The notes: a model not told the origin generated them from the sequence alone. A stretch of DNA of 12,418 nucleotides from Rhodococcus sp. IITR03 (GCA_001017865.1 LATQ01000230.1:1-12418); one strand, 5' to 3'; positions 1 through 7,943 are shown, counted from the stretch's first letter. Numbers and translations: made by a program.

Positions 1-1541
1 CTGTATCTGCACATCATCGGCGGCGACACCGTCCGATCAGCCGCGGCCGGATACGGCGCGAGCGGCGGAGGTGATCGACACGCTGCTCACCACCGATCCG
101 GTGTTGCGGCTGCCCGCCCGGATGCCGGCCCTGCCGTCGTGGCTGCGCCCGGAACTGCTCCCGGCTCTCCATGCACGCGGCGACGGCGACGCGTTGCCGC
201 TCGACGCCGTCACGAATCTGTGTCTGATGGCGGCATTGTGTCAGCCGGATGTGGTGTACGCCGGTATCGAGCAGGTGATCGGCGAACTCGACGCGCCCAC
301 GCTGGCGCAGTGGGCGCGGGCAGTGTTCGAGCAGTGGCGCCACGCCGGATATCCGGCGGCGCAGGGCTGGATCCTTACCCTGCAAGCACTCGTCGGTGAC
401 GACGATACCGTGACCATGCTCAGCCCCCTGATCCGCAGCTGGCCGGGCCAATCGGCCCACAAACGCGCTGTCGCCGGCCTCGATGCCCTCGCCCAGATCG
501 GCACCGACACCGCCCTGCTGCACCTGCACGCCATCTCCGAGAAACTGAAATTCCCCGCCCTGAAAACCGCTGCGCAGGACAAGATCGAGCAGATCGCCGT
601 CGACCTCGGCCTGACCACCGACCAACTCGGCGACCGCCTCGTCCCGACCTTCGATCTCGACACCCCCGACGCGCTGCACCTGAACTATGGGCCGCGCTCG
701 TTCACCTTCGACTTCGACGAACACCTGCGGCCGATCCTCTACGACGCCACCGGCCGCGTACGTAAGACACTTCCCAAACCCGCCGCCGGCGACGACCCCG
801 ACCTCGCCCCGACCGCATACGCCCGGTTCGCCGCCTTGCGCAAGAATCTCAAACCCGTCGCCGGCGATCAGATCGTCCGCCTCGAGCAGGCGATGGTCAC
901 CCGCCGACGCTGGACCACAATCGAATTCACCGATTTCTTCGTCGACCACCCGCTGCTGATCCATCTCGTGCGGCGACTGGTGTGGGGTATCTATACCCCA
1001 CTGGCGAGCAACTGCGCGCAGCCTTCCGCATTTCGGACGACGACACTTTCCTCGACCTCGACGACATCGTGGTCTCCGCCGGCGACGAGGAGGTCATCGG
1101 ACTCGTCCATCCCTGCGAGCTCGGCGACACCCTCACCGCATGGCGTACCCGATTCGAAATCGCGCAGCCGTTCGAACAACTCCACCGCACCGTGCACCAG
1201 GCCACCGGACCGGACCGCACCGACCTGCGCCTGACCCGCTTCGAACGCCTGCACGTACCCGCCGCCGCACTGATCGGATTGGAACGCAATGGATGGGTTC
1301 GCGAAGAACCGCCGACGCCGGCATGCAGATCAGCACCAGCAGAACCCTGCCCTCCGGCACCGTCACCGTCTCGTTCTCCCCCGGCATCTCCGTCGGCGCA
1401 CCAACCATGTTCCCCGACCAATACCTCGTCGACATCTCCGTCAACCCCCGACCCCTCGGCCACTGGCATCGCGTCGACACATCCGAAACACTGCGGGACC
1501 TCACCGACCTCGCCACCACCCACACACCCGCAACAACATGA
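1..1541 (+). CDS. DUF4132 domain protein (MolR/YehI-like), 5'-truncated, three frame breaks
   Basis: This is the C-terminal ~510 residues of a DUF4132 protein; its start lies left of the window. Three frames join into one family-like protein: a segment ending AAAGYGAS (1-~60), a long segment with LPARMPALPSW, AHKRAVAGLDALAQIGTD, KFPALKTAAQDKI, RLVPTFDLD, RRLVWGIYTP (~62-998), a segment with TGEQLRAAFRI, VGLVHP-like IGLVHP and LTRFERLHVP (~998-1310), and a last segment with GMQIS through the TGA at 1539-1541. The break near 998 lies in a CCCC run and the one near 1310 in CC; each is repaired by one added base. The break near 60 needs one base removed or two added. Function of the family is poorly known. 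In actinobacteria such genes often sit near MoxR-type AAA ATPase and VWA-domain genes; none follows here, so any partners would be upstream. Family call is firm, integrity is not. Confidence 0.85.
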
Positions 1542-1607
1542 GCACAACCAAGGCGGTGACACCGATCGGATCATGTTCAGCGGCAACCGCATCGAGGCAG
1601 ACTTCTC

Positions 1608-1625
1608 CGAAGGTCGACCCCTTCG
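1608..1625. terminator. Possible terminator between convergent genes
   Basis: CGAAGG (1608-1613) and CCTTCG (1620-1625) are perfect inverted arms around a six-base loop. The hairpin lies in the roughly 200-base gap between the end of the DUF4132 gene and the stop of the convergent small gene at 1738. There is no T tract and the stem is only six pairs, so the evidence is mainly position. I see no convincing gene in 1542-1737. Confidence 0.25.
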
Positions 1626-1737
1626 AGGACCTCGTGATCATCGGAACAACTCCGGGACATCGGGACCCGTCGGGCTGCTGTCGCAGGGTCCATCGCCAGC
1701 GCCGACGTCGGCCGAGGCGCCACCGGACGAGCACACC

Positions 1738-1950
1738 TCAACCCAATGCCTCGACCTTACGACCCGTTGCCCCGCTCCTCCGGATGTACTTGAAGAACAA
1801 CGACTTCTCGTCGCTCTCGTCGCCGTCTTCTCTGAACTCGGAAAACGTGCGGATCAGCGCCAAACTGGCGTCGTTGTCGCGATCGATCGAGCAGCAGTCC
1901 CCCACGATCTCGCCGAACCACAGCGAGATCGTGGCCCCGCGTGTTGCCAT
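1738..1950 (-). CDS. Small acidic hypothetical protein, 70 aa
   Basis: I do not recognise this protein. It begins MATRGATISLWFGEIVGD, is rich in Asp/Glu in the middle (FREDGDESDEKSLFFKY) and ends GRKVEALG, with no membrane segment or signal peptide. The ATG at 1950 is preceded by GAGG five bases upstream, a good ribosome binding site. Its start lies 28 bases downstream of the stop of the SRPBCC-like gene at 1979, so the two are probably co-transcribed. Given the indel density of the window, the short length could reflect a frame break rather than a true stop. The opposite strand gives only low-quality Ser/Arg-rich reading, which favours this strand. Confidence 0.5.
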   Translation of the reverse strand: MATRGATISLWFGEIVGDCCSIDRDNDASLALIRTFSEFREDGDESDEKSLFFKYIRRSGATGRKVEALG

Positions 1951-1978
1951 CGCAGCCTCGTGAGGTGAGAGCGCGAAG

Positions 1979-2338
1979 CTACTGACCGAACGTAGAGCGC
2001 AGATTGGCGTTGATGAGCTCGTTCACGCGCTTGCGCATCCGCAGGATCGTCTCATCGTCCGGTACCGGGTCGTCGACCGTCAGTATCCAGCACAAGGTGG
2101 TGCTACTGCGCCGAGATCCCGAGAGCTCGAACCCGATCCGTGCGTCGCGGCGCCACGGCCAGATCGAGGTCCACACCACCAGAGCCGGCTCGACCATCTC
2201 GGCGACCTCGGGGCGTTGTTCGTCCTCGTGCAGAATCAACCACGGACGCCCCGGATCACGGTCGGGGTCGACCAGCGCCTGGTAGACGATGTGCGGCGGG
2301 GGCGGCTGTGTTCGCCGCCGGCGCGCGATTTCCGGCAT
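1979..2338 (-). CDS. Small SRPBCC-like hypothetical protein, 119 aa
   Basis: The frame is open further upstream, but I place the start at the ATG at 2338 (MPEIARRRR) because AGGG lies about seven bases before it and the upstream part is Pro/Arg-rich. The protein has the feel of a START/SRPBCC ligand-binding fold: an N-terminal strand, then PPPPHIVYQALVDPDR, a hydrophobic VVWTSIWPW strand, RIGFELS, a TLCWILTVDD strand, and a closing helix RMRKRVNELINANLRSTFG. Proteins of this sort are common, uncharacterised and usually cytoplasmic in Rhodococcus and Nocardia. It is transcribed divergently from the gene at 2409 across a 70-base gap and is followed by a 70-codon gene. The fold is inferred from pattern only; no ligand can be named. 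Confidence 0.65.
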   Translation of the reverse strand: MPEIARRRRTQPPPPHIVYQALVDPDRDPGRPWLILHEDEQRPEVAEMVEPALVVWTSIWPWRRDARIGFELSGSRRSSTTLCWILTVDDPVPDDETILRMRKRVNELINANLRSTFGQ

Positions 2339-2408
2339 ATCGCACCCTAGCGTTTCTTGTGTCTCGAGCCGGGGTCTGCCTGGTGGTCGTCGCGGTAGGT
2401 TCGTCGGC

Positions 2409-3444
2409 ATGGATACCGCCGAGCGCGTGTTGGCCTCACCGCGGGGCCGGCGGTTCGCCGCGCACCTCGGCTATGCGTGCAGCACCGACGAGCGAGCAAG
2501 CAACTACCGCGAACCCCTCACCCGGGCAGATGCCTCGACGTCCTGGCCGCCGTCGACGCTCAGGCCGTCGCCCGGTTGCCGGAACTCGACGTACTCGACG
2601 CGTTGGGCCGGGCAACGGATTTCGCGCGGTACTGGCAACCCCCGGACGAGGAGGACCTCTGGTTCGCCGATCCGGCTATCGTCACCGCCTCGAGACCGAT
2701 CGTCGAGGCGGTGCTGGCCTGCGAGCACACCCGGTGGTGGAGCGCGCCGATGGATCCGACATGCCAACGAGCAGTGCAGAAGCGCTACACCTCCACCGAT
2801 AAATGGTCCGAGACGTTCTGGAACAACCAGGACCAGGACGCCGACCTGATCGCCTGGCGGCAGCACGTCCTCGACGACGAGGATCGGTTCCGGCGCTTTC
2901 TGGACGCCGAACCCGAGCGCAAGATCAGCGGCGAGTGGTGGTCGACTCCGGTCCCGAGCAGAGTCCGGGTCACCAGCCGCGCACGGCAGAATCTGGGTGC
3001 GGTGGAGTTGCTGCTCGCCGAAGACGACATCTCCGACGGTCGCCGCGCCCGGGTATGGCCGGTGCGTGTCGACGACGCGGCGCGGGTCTACGAGATCACC
3101 GGCCCCGACGCCTGGACACACCTCGTCGGCGCGTATCCCCTGGCGGTGCCGGCGTCGCGGCGCTCCGACTGGTACGAGGCCACCGGCAAACATCTGCAGT
3201 GGTATCTGCCGGACTGGGCAGCGGTGAGCGCCGACTACGACGCGGTGCACCTGACCGTGCTCGGGTATCTCACCACCCCGGGCTGGCGCTCCCGCTGACC
3301 ACGCACACCGGAGCCAGTGTCCTGGCCGGATGGGATCCCGACGCTACCTTCTGGCTCGACCCACGCCTGGTCCGAGTCGACGGCCGGCCCGTCGAATGGC
3401 AACGCACAGGCGACACACCCTGGGCGCCGGCACCTGTGAGGTGA
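2409..3444 (+). CDS. Trp-rich hypothetical protein, ~345 aa, two frame breaks
   Basis: I do not recognise the family by name. The start is the ATG at 2409 (MDTAERVLASPRGRRF). Coding then shifts near 2530 (RADA joins LDVLAAVDAQAVARL) and again near 3280 in CCCCGGG (YLTTPG joins LALPLTTHTGASVLAGWDPDATFWL), each repaired by one added base, to a TGA at 3442-3444. Without repair a false stop falls at 3296-3298. The protein is soluble, acidic and unusually rich in tryptophan (TRWWSAP, KWSETFWNN, GEWWSTP, HLQWYLPDW). It has no signal peptide or membrane segment. The final part (VLAGWDPDATFWLDPR) is well ordered, so the full length is likely real. It stands alone, divergent from the SRPBCC-like gene. 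Confidence 0.75.
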
Positions 3445-3524
3445 AGGACCATCCGATGCAGACAGCACCGCCCCGAACATCGGATCCTCGGCGCTCGATC
3501 ACTCTGGGGCGCGGGACGGTACAG

Positions 3525-3557
3525 CCCCCTCTATCACTGCTCATAGCCCATAGGGGG
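3525..3557. terminator. Possible terminator between convergent genes
   Basis: CCCCCT (3525-3530) pairs with AGGGGG (3552-3557), and two further A/T pairs form if a two-base bulge is allowed (CCCCCT-ct-AT with ATAGGGGG). The hairpin lies between the stop of the gene ending at 3444 and the stop of the convergent gene at 3579. That is the expected place for a two-way terminator. The loop is long (about 15-20 bases), so confidence is modest. I see no gene in 3445-3578. Confidence 0.4.
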
Positions 3558-3578
3558 TACCGGTCGACAACACCGCGA

Positions 3579-3803
3579 TCAGGGATCGACGCCTTCGTCG
3601 GTCGTGGTGACAACCGAGGCCCACCAGCGTCCGTCGACCGCGATGACCGAATGCGAAATCGAGATCACGACGGCGTCTGCGGTCACAGCTACTTCGTTGG
3701 CGAAGGTGCCTGCGTGGTTGGACAGTTCGCCGTGCAGCTCGGCGAGGCTGTCGTAGGGGCCGAGTTCGAGGGTGTAGACCTCGTACGCATGGGCGGTGCT
3801 CAT
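3579..3803 (-). CDS. Small hypothetical protein, 74 aa
   Basis: I recognise this only as a conserved-looking small actinobacterial protein. It reads MSTAHAYEVYTLELGPYD at the start, then SLAELHGELSNHAGTFANEV, a strongly hydrophobic strand AVVISISHSVIAVDG, and RWWASVVTTTDEGVDP at the end. There is no signal peptide or transmembrane helix; the alternating hydrophobic strands suggest a small alpha/beta fold. I chose the ATG at 3803 over the adjacent GTG at 3806. No strong ribosome binding site is visible before either. It lies 99 bases downstream of the broken hypothetical gene ending at 3903 and may share its transcript. Confidence 0.6.
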   Translation of the reverse strand: MSTAHAYEVYTLELGPYDSLAELHGELSNHAGTFANEVAVTADAVVISISHSVIAVDGRWWASVVTTTDEGVDP

Positions 3804-3902
3804 CACCGAACGGTACAGATCAGAATGCTAAACGGCTGGTATGACCCTCCCGGCTCAGCTCACCACAGCTCCAGCCCGGTCCGAGCCTCAGAAGCGTCGA
3901 GA

Positions 3903-4373
3903 TCACGTGTCGGCGCCGTGGTTTCCGACGCTGGAGGAACAGCACGCATCGTCGATGACCACCGCAACCTGCCCGCGCGCACCCCCTCGTACTTTCGGCC
4001 CTGCACCCGGGTGATCTCCCGCAACCGGTCCGCCTCGGCGAAGAACACCAACTGCCACACGCCGGCGACACGTTCGGCGATCACGGCGCCGGACCCCGAA
4101 CGACGCCGCCCGCGCGGCGCGCGGCATCGGCGAGAGCGTGCACATCAACCGAAGTCGCAGCCGGACTCGATCCAGGCACCGAAAAATGCTCCCGGCTCCT
4201 CCACACTCCGTACACCCCTGCTCCTCACTCCACCAGCCTCGGCCTGCAGCCGAACCGTCCATACCCCGTTCTGCCCGATGCACAGTGTGTCCCAGAGAGT
4301 GCTGCCGAACAGATAACGTCGATTTTCCCGTCGGCGCGACGGGCTCCCCTGTGGCCGAATCCTCAGAGGCCAC
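3903..4373 (-). CDS. Hypothetical protein broken by several frame changes
   Basis: Several frames on this strand give protein-like segments that join in order: RRYLFGSTLWDTLCIGQNG and GAFFGAWIESGCDFG (about 4330-4147), then VHALADAARRAGGVV (about 4140-4085), then VIAERVAGVWQLVFFAEADR and RKYEGVRAG (4084-~3978), then QVAVVIDDACCSSSVGNHGADT to the TGA at 3905-3903. The joins near 3977 (a GGG run) and near 4085 (CC) are each repaired by one added base; the one near 4147 needs one removed or two added, and there is probably another near 4335. The N-terminus is uncertain: GTG at 4373 (ASEDSATGEPVAPTGK) is one option, with a further frame change needed. No family is recognised. The Cys pair followed by a Ser run near the end is notable. 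Confidence 0.5.
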   Translation of the reverse strand: MASEDSATGEPVAPTGKSTLSVRQHSLGHTVHRAERGMDGSAAGRGWWSEEQGCTECGGAGSIFRCLDRVRLRLRLMCTLSPMPRAARAASFGVRRRDRRTCRRRVAVGVLRRGGPVAGDHPGAGPKVRGGARGQVAVVIDDACCSSSVGNHGADT

Positions 4374-4525
4374 GATCCAGTTCTATTCGATGAACACCCA
4401 CCGGACCCCGCCGGTGATGTCACGCGTCTCGACCTCGGGTCCGCGTCGAGAGCCTGCGGTACGAATCGAGGCTAGTACAGGGGGATGGATCCCCGAGTGT
4501 GGGTCGGATGTCGTTGCGACGACGG

Positions 4526-5434
4526 CTATCCGGCGGGAGGTGCCGGAACGGTGCGGGCGCTGGTGCTGCGGCCGAGTTCGGCCACCTGCCGGTCCGCCGC
4601 TTCGAGGAACGACTCCGAACCGGACCCCAGGCCGCTGCGTTTCGCGTTCACACACTCCACGAGTGGCATTGTCAGGACCGGTTTGAGCCAAGCCAATGCC
4701 ATCGCCCACTTCGGGACGTAGACCCGCCGTTTACGTGTTGCCAATGCTTCGACGAATGCGTCCGCGCACACCTCGACGGGCAGGGTCTTCCTGAGCGGGC
4801 CGGGCAGCGTTGCCAGCATGTCGGCGAAGGCTGGTAGATCCGCGTGGGCGTCCCGAAGTAAGGGGGTGTCGATCCAGGTCATGTGCGCCGATCCGACGTC
4901 GACACCCTGCGGCATCAGTTCGAGGCGGAGAGAGCTGGCGAAATGTTCGACTCCTGCCTTGCTGGCAGCGTAGGCAGACAGTCCTGGGCCGGGCAGGAAC
5001 GCCGCCATCGACGAGACGATCAGGACGTAGCCCCGGCGGTCGACGAGCGTCGGTAGCGCGGCCCGGACGGTGTGGAAGACACCGATGAGGTTGACCTCGA
5101 TGACTCGCGCGAACGTGGTCGGGTCGATGTGCGCGACCGACCCGTAACAGCCCATTCCTGCGTTGGCCAGCACCAGGTCGATGCCGCCGAAGCGGTCTAC
5201 GCCGGCAGCAACCGCTTTCTCGAGGGCTTGCAGGTCCCGGACGTCGGCGACCGCCGCCACCGCGATCTGGGATCCGAGTTCGGAGGCGAGCTCCTGCAGT
5301 GGCTCGGCATCCCGATCCACCATCACGAGCCGGACATTGCGACGGGCAAGGGCCCGCGCCGTGTGTGCACCGATTCCGCGGGCTGCACCGGTGACCAGCG
5401 CGACCTTGTCCTCCAGAATGGAGGTGGTGTCCAT
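4526..5434 (-). CDS. Short-chain dehydrogenase/reductase (classical SDR), 302 aa
   Basis: This is an NAD(P)-dependent oxidoreductase with a Rossmann fold. Visible motifs are the cofactor loop TGAARGIG (residues 15-22), NAG (91-93), the active-site Asn in EVNLIG (115), the catalytic Ser in IVSSMAA (142) and YAASK (Tyr155, Lys159). An Asp closing strand 2 (VMVD, residue 40) suggests preference for NAD(H). The C-terminal ~50 residues (KWAMALAWLKPVLTMPL) extend past the usual 250-residue SDR core and are hydrophobic, as in several mycobacterial SDRs, perhaps for a membrane-associated or lipid-like substrate. The frame is open upstream, but MDTTSILEDKVALVTG at 5434 is the natural start; the ribosome binding site is weak. 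It lies 148 bases downstream of the alcohol dehydrogenase, same strand. It is one of few long genes here without a frame break. The substrate cannot be named. Confidence 0.93.
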   Translation of the reverse strand: MDTTSILEDKVALVTGAARGIGAHTARALARRNVRLVMVDRDAEPLQELASELGSQIAVAAVADVRDLQALEKAVAAGVDRFGGIDLVLANAGMGCYGSVAHIDPTTFARVIEVNLIGVFHTVRAALPTLVDRRGYVLIVSSMAAFLPGPGLSAYAASKAGVEHFASSLRLELMPQGVDVGSAHMTWIDTPLLRDAHADLPAFADMLATLPGPLRKTLPVEVCADAFVEALATRKRRVYVPKWAMALAWLKPVLTMPLVECVNAKRSGLGSGSESFLEAADRQVAELGRSTSARTVPAPPAG

Positions 5435-5541
5435 CGTTCCACGATAGGAGCCGAGCTCCCGAGATGGAAGAGCCGATGAGGAACGGACGGGAAGCAATGG
5501 TCAGAACCCGTAGATCAGGGAGGGCGGACCTCCCCGACAGA

Positions 5542-5567
5542 TGACCTGCTAGGAATCCAGGAGGTCA
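5542..5567. promoter_or_regulatory. Imperfect palindrome between ADH and SDR genes
   Basis: TGACCT (5542-5547) and AGGTCA (5562-5567) are perfect inverted arms, and the pairing continues inward by two more base pairs after one mismatch. The site lies 16 bases past the reconstructed ADH stop and about 108 bases before the SDR start. It could be the ADH terminator (short, no T run) or an operator for separate control of the SDR gene. Sequence alone does not decide. Confidence 0.3.
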
Positions 5568-5582
5568 AGTGCGCGCTGGGTT

Positions 5583-6618
5583 TCAGCCCGGGACGACCAC
5601 GCCGCGACCGCGGATGCTGCCCTCGCGCAGCCGCCGGTAGGCCGTGGGGCCCTCGTCGAGGGTGAACGTCTCGGTGTGGATGTCGAGGCGGCCGCGCGGG
5701 CCAGGTCCACGACCTCCATCAACTCGGACCGGGTGCCCCAGTACGGGGTCACGACGGAGGCCCCGAACGGGATCATGAAAAAACCGACCTTGGCGTGTGC
5801 GCCGGCATGGATGCCCACGATCGAAATGTGCCCGTCGATCGCGACCACCTGCTGCGCCGTGTCGATCGTCGACTGAGCGCCGACGAAATCGAACACCACC
5901 GTCGCGCCCTCACCGCCGGTCAGCTCCCGGATCGCATCCGCCGCACCGGCGCCCGACTTCACCGCCGCGTCGGCGCCGACCTCGCGGGCGAGCGCGAGGC
6001 GATCGTCGTCGAGATCGACGGCGATCACGCGAGCGGCGCTGACCGCGCGCAGAATCTGGATACCGACGTGACCGAGTCCCCCGACCCCGATCACGACCGC
6101 CGTCGAGCCGGTCCCAACAGCGGCAGGACCCGCGAGATCGCGTGGTACGGCGTCAGACCGGCGTCGGTGAGCGGAACCGCAGCGACGGGGTCGAGGTCCC
6201 CGATCGGCACGAGGTGGCGCGCCGAGTCGACGATCATGTATCGGCCATCGACCGGGCGAGCCGAGACCGGGCGGGGTGATACCCAGCTCGGCGGCGCGGG
6301 TGCAGTAGTTCTCGCGGCCACGCGCGCACGCGTGGCACGCACCGCACCCCCACGGCCCGTACACGGCGACCGCGTCCCCCGTCTCGAATCCGGTGACGCC
6401 GTCACCGAGTTCGGCGATGGTGCCGACACCCTCGTGACCGAGGGTGAGGGGAAGACCGTAGGCGTACTGCTCCGCCGGCATGTCCATCACGAAGATGTCC
6501 GAGTGGCACAACCCGGCCGCGGTGACCTTCAACAGGATCTCACCCGGCCCGGGCGCCGGAGTAGGGAGGTCGACGACGACCGGCTCGGAGCCGATCTCGG
6601 TGTACTGGAGGCTTTCAT
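5583..6618 (-). CDS. Zinc-dependent medium-chain alcohol dehydrogenase (ADH-A-like), five single-base gaps
   Basis: This enzyme interconverts alcohols and ketones/aldehydes with NAD(H), and the joined ~345-residue protein closely resembles Rhodococcus ruber ADH-A as I remember it. Catalytic zinc ligands are Cys38 (GLCHSD), His62 (GHEGVG) and Asp153 (LTDAGLTPYH); Asp in place of the usual Cys is characteristic of ADH-A. Structural zinc Cys are 92, 95, 98 and 106 (CGACHACARGRENYC). The cofactor loop is GVGGLG (179-184), with Asp203 marking NAD use. The start is the ATG at 6618 (MKA-LQYTEIGSEP). One base appears lost near 6611, 6252, 6241, 6108 and 5692; adding each restores a continuous protein ending RGRGVVVPG at the TGA 5585-5583. 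Unrepaired, the frame runs to a false stop at 5549. Activity is inferred from conserved residues. Confidence 0.93.
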
Positions 6619-6681
6619 GCGCCCGACTCTACGACCGGGAGTGTGGGCCTGCCTGGCACTACAGCAAATCTTCCGCTATAC

Positions 6682-6709
6682 GACGCCGGCCGTTCCGGCT
6701 CCGGACGTC
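6682..6709 (-). terminator. Possible terminator upstream of the ADH gene
   Basis: Read on the minus strand, GACGtCCGG starts inside the stop codon of the short membrane ORF and pairs with CCGGCGTC, giving eight pairs with a one-base bulge around an 11-base loop. The hairpin separates that ORF from the ADH promoter region (6619-6681). There is no T tract. Confidence 0.35.
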
Positions 6710-6854
6710 AGACGGTCCGGACAAGGGCACCGACGCCGAGCCGGTTGTAGACGAACACGAGCATGTAGAGCAGCTGGGCGCTGATGCACACAGTCCGTCC
6801 TGCACCGGGGAGCTCCCCGCCCTTGTGCGTGGTCGGGCCCGATAGCTGACGGCT
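6708..6854 (-). CDS. Possible single-helix membrane peptide, start unresolved
   Basis: This frame reads LSGPTTHKGGELPGAGRTV and then a clear hydrophobic helix, CISAQLLYMLVFVYN, ending RLGVGALVRTV at the TGA 6710-6708. A hairpin follows at once. Third-position G/C use is high. The frame has no good start: the same frame upstream of a TGA at 6855-6857 reads MPTPVAQIADVADG from an ATG at 6899, so the real gene may be 6708-6899 with an erroneous or real internal stop. Alternatively a GTG overlapping that TGA (GTGA), in another frame, could start it with a frame change. It lies directly after the zinc-binding protein gene. Function unknown; it could also be chance. Confidence 0.35.
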   Translation of the reverse strand, partial: SRQLSGPTTHKGGELPGAGRTVCISAQLLYMLVFVYNRLGVGALVRTV

Positions 6855-7196
6855 TCACCCGTCGGCCACGTCCGCGATCTGCGCAACGGGCGTCGGCATC
6901 GCGTTTACATGCAGCCGAAAAGTTCCGCTTCGCCCGGGAGTGATTCCCCTACAAAGGAGTTCACGGTTTTTTCGCTCCCGCGAGAGCCACTGCACCCCGA
7001 ACAGCCGCGGTCCGGTATGGGGAGGAATGAGGATCTCGGCCGCGCACTCGACGCATCTGTAGGTGCGATGACCTCTCGCACCTGATGGCCGCAGAGACGA
7101 CTCGCACCAGCAGGCCGTCCATCCCACTATCACGCGCTTCGGTCCCAGTCGATGCCCGTTCGGACAGAACTTCGGAGCGCGCTCGTAGGACGCCAT
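6855..7196 (-). CDS. Small putative zinc-binding protein, up to 113 aa, C-terminus doubtful
   Basis: The N-terminal ~60 residues carry metal-ligand pairs: FCPNGH (Cys11, His15), TACWCE (Cys29, Cys31), and GHRTYRCVECAAEIL (Cys48, Cys51), ending LIPPHTG. This resembles a group of small actinobacterial proteins opening CPNGH and carrying a second C-x2-C pair near the end of the domain; their function is not known to me. The start is the ATG at 7196. After about residue 72 the reading becomes Arg-rich at a run of six A (6966-6971 region), where other frames give a short tail ending AKKP or one ending GESLPGEAELFGCM. A lost base there is likely, so the true end may be near 6905-6955 rather than 6855. 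Zinc binding is inferred from residue spacing. Confidence 0.7.
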   Translation of the reverse strand: MASYERAPKFCPNGHRLGPKRVIVGWTACWCESSLRPSGARGHRTYRCVECAAEILIPPHTGPRLFGVQWLSRERKNRELLCRGITPGRSGTFRLHVNAMPTPVAQIADVADG

Positions 7197-7494
7197 GTCT
7201 ACGATTTTCGCACATCTGTTCGATACGGCGCGTTAGAGTGAGAGTTGGCAGGTCGATGGAGGGACGCGCAGAGCGGACTTCGGGAAGCATCGGCCTGCCG
7301 CCTTGCTTCGCGCGCCGAGGTCGAGCCCGTTCGAACCCGATGACCAGGCGGTCGAGTCCGGCCGAGAATCCCGACAACTTCCCACCCGAGGGTCGAGAAG
7401 TAGCGGTCCCGCTCACCCGCTGGACGGGCCTACAGCTCACTCTGCGGACTGACCCGTCACGAATCGACGGCCTCCGACCCGACGATGCATAACC
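7197..7494. other. Intergenic region with no supported gene
   Basis: This ~300-base stretch lies between the start of the zinc-binding protein gene and the stop of the membrane protein gene, both on the minus strand. All six frames give short or Ser/Arg-rich readings with no conserved motif. One minus-strand frame has a passable piece (LSGFSAGLDRLVIGFERARP) and another has DRYFSTLGWEVVGIL, in conflicting frames over the same bases. It should hold the promoter for the gene starting at 7196, but I see no clear -35/-10 pair. Confidence 0.4.
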
Positions 7495-7943
7495 TCACCG
7501 AACACCCTGATGAGCACAGTCTCCTGCTCGTGCCTGCGCTTTCAGGTATTCCGGGGTGTCCTGCAGAATCTTCGGCAACAGCGGTGTCACATCCGGTGGC
7601 GCCGCCAGGCCCACACGCACAACCCGATTCCCGCGAGCGATGCCACCGGTAGCACCCATCTCCACCGGCGCAGTGTCACGAACCGCTGGTACTGCTCGCT
7701 CGACAAGAACTGCAGACCGGGTCGATTCGCAGTGGGCGGCTGCCACCAGTAACTTCCCGAGCCGGTCAATACTTGAGGCCAAGCGAAGACGCCGATCGCG
7801 GTCGCAATGACGATGCATGTGGCGGGGAACGCCACCCAGAACCACGGGAACCCTGGCGCGCTACCGAGCCGGGCTCGGCGTGGCACCACGACGGCCGCTG
7901 CCAACCCCACCAGTGCCAGCATACCCAGTATCAACCACGCCAT
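7495..7943 (-). CDS. Small hypothetical membrane protein, ~149 aa, one frame break
   Basis: The ATG at 7943 opens a first hydrophobic helix (MAWLILGMLALVGLAAAVVV), followed by Arg-rich RRARLG, a second helix (WFWVAFPATCIVIATAIGVF), a polar segment with SYWWQPPTANRPGLQF, and a third helix (WVLPVASLAGIGLCVWAW). By the positive-inside rule RRARLG and WRRHR would be cytoplasmic, which fits three helices only if one end is re-oriented, so topology is uncertain. At about 7600 the frame changes: WRRHR joins DVTPLLPKILQDTPEYLKAQ, which runs to the TGA at 7497-7495 and gives a soluble tail. One added base repairs it; unrepaired, the stop falls at 7587. No family is recognised and the ribosome binding site is weak. 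Confidence 0.7.

Noticed and set aside
14..964. Long open frame on the minus strand across the DUF4132 gene
   Set aside because: It is antisense to a recognisable family protein, has repetitive Gly/Val/Glu composition and no motif. It is a shadow of high-GC codons.
1542..1737. Possible small plus-strand gene starting at an ATG overlapping the DUF4132 stop (ATGA at 1538)
   Set aside because: The first 40 residues are passable, but it turns Arg-rich and then runs antisense to the better-supported 70-codon gene. Without a family match I leave it out.
5795..6784. Long plus-strand open frame across the ADH gene
   Set aside because: Arg-rich, no motif, and antisense to an enzyme whose zinc and cofactor residues are intact on the minus strand.
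7085..7492. Plus-strand open frame of 135 codons
   Set aside because: It is Arg/Ser/Pro-rich, overlaps the start of the zinc-binding protein gene and has no domain or ribosome binding site I can support.
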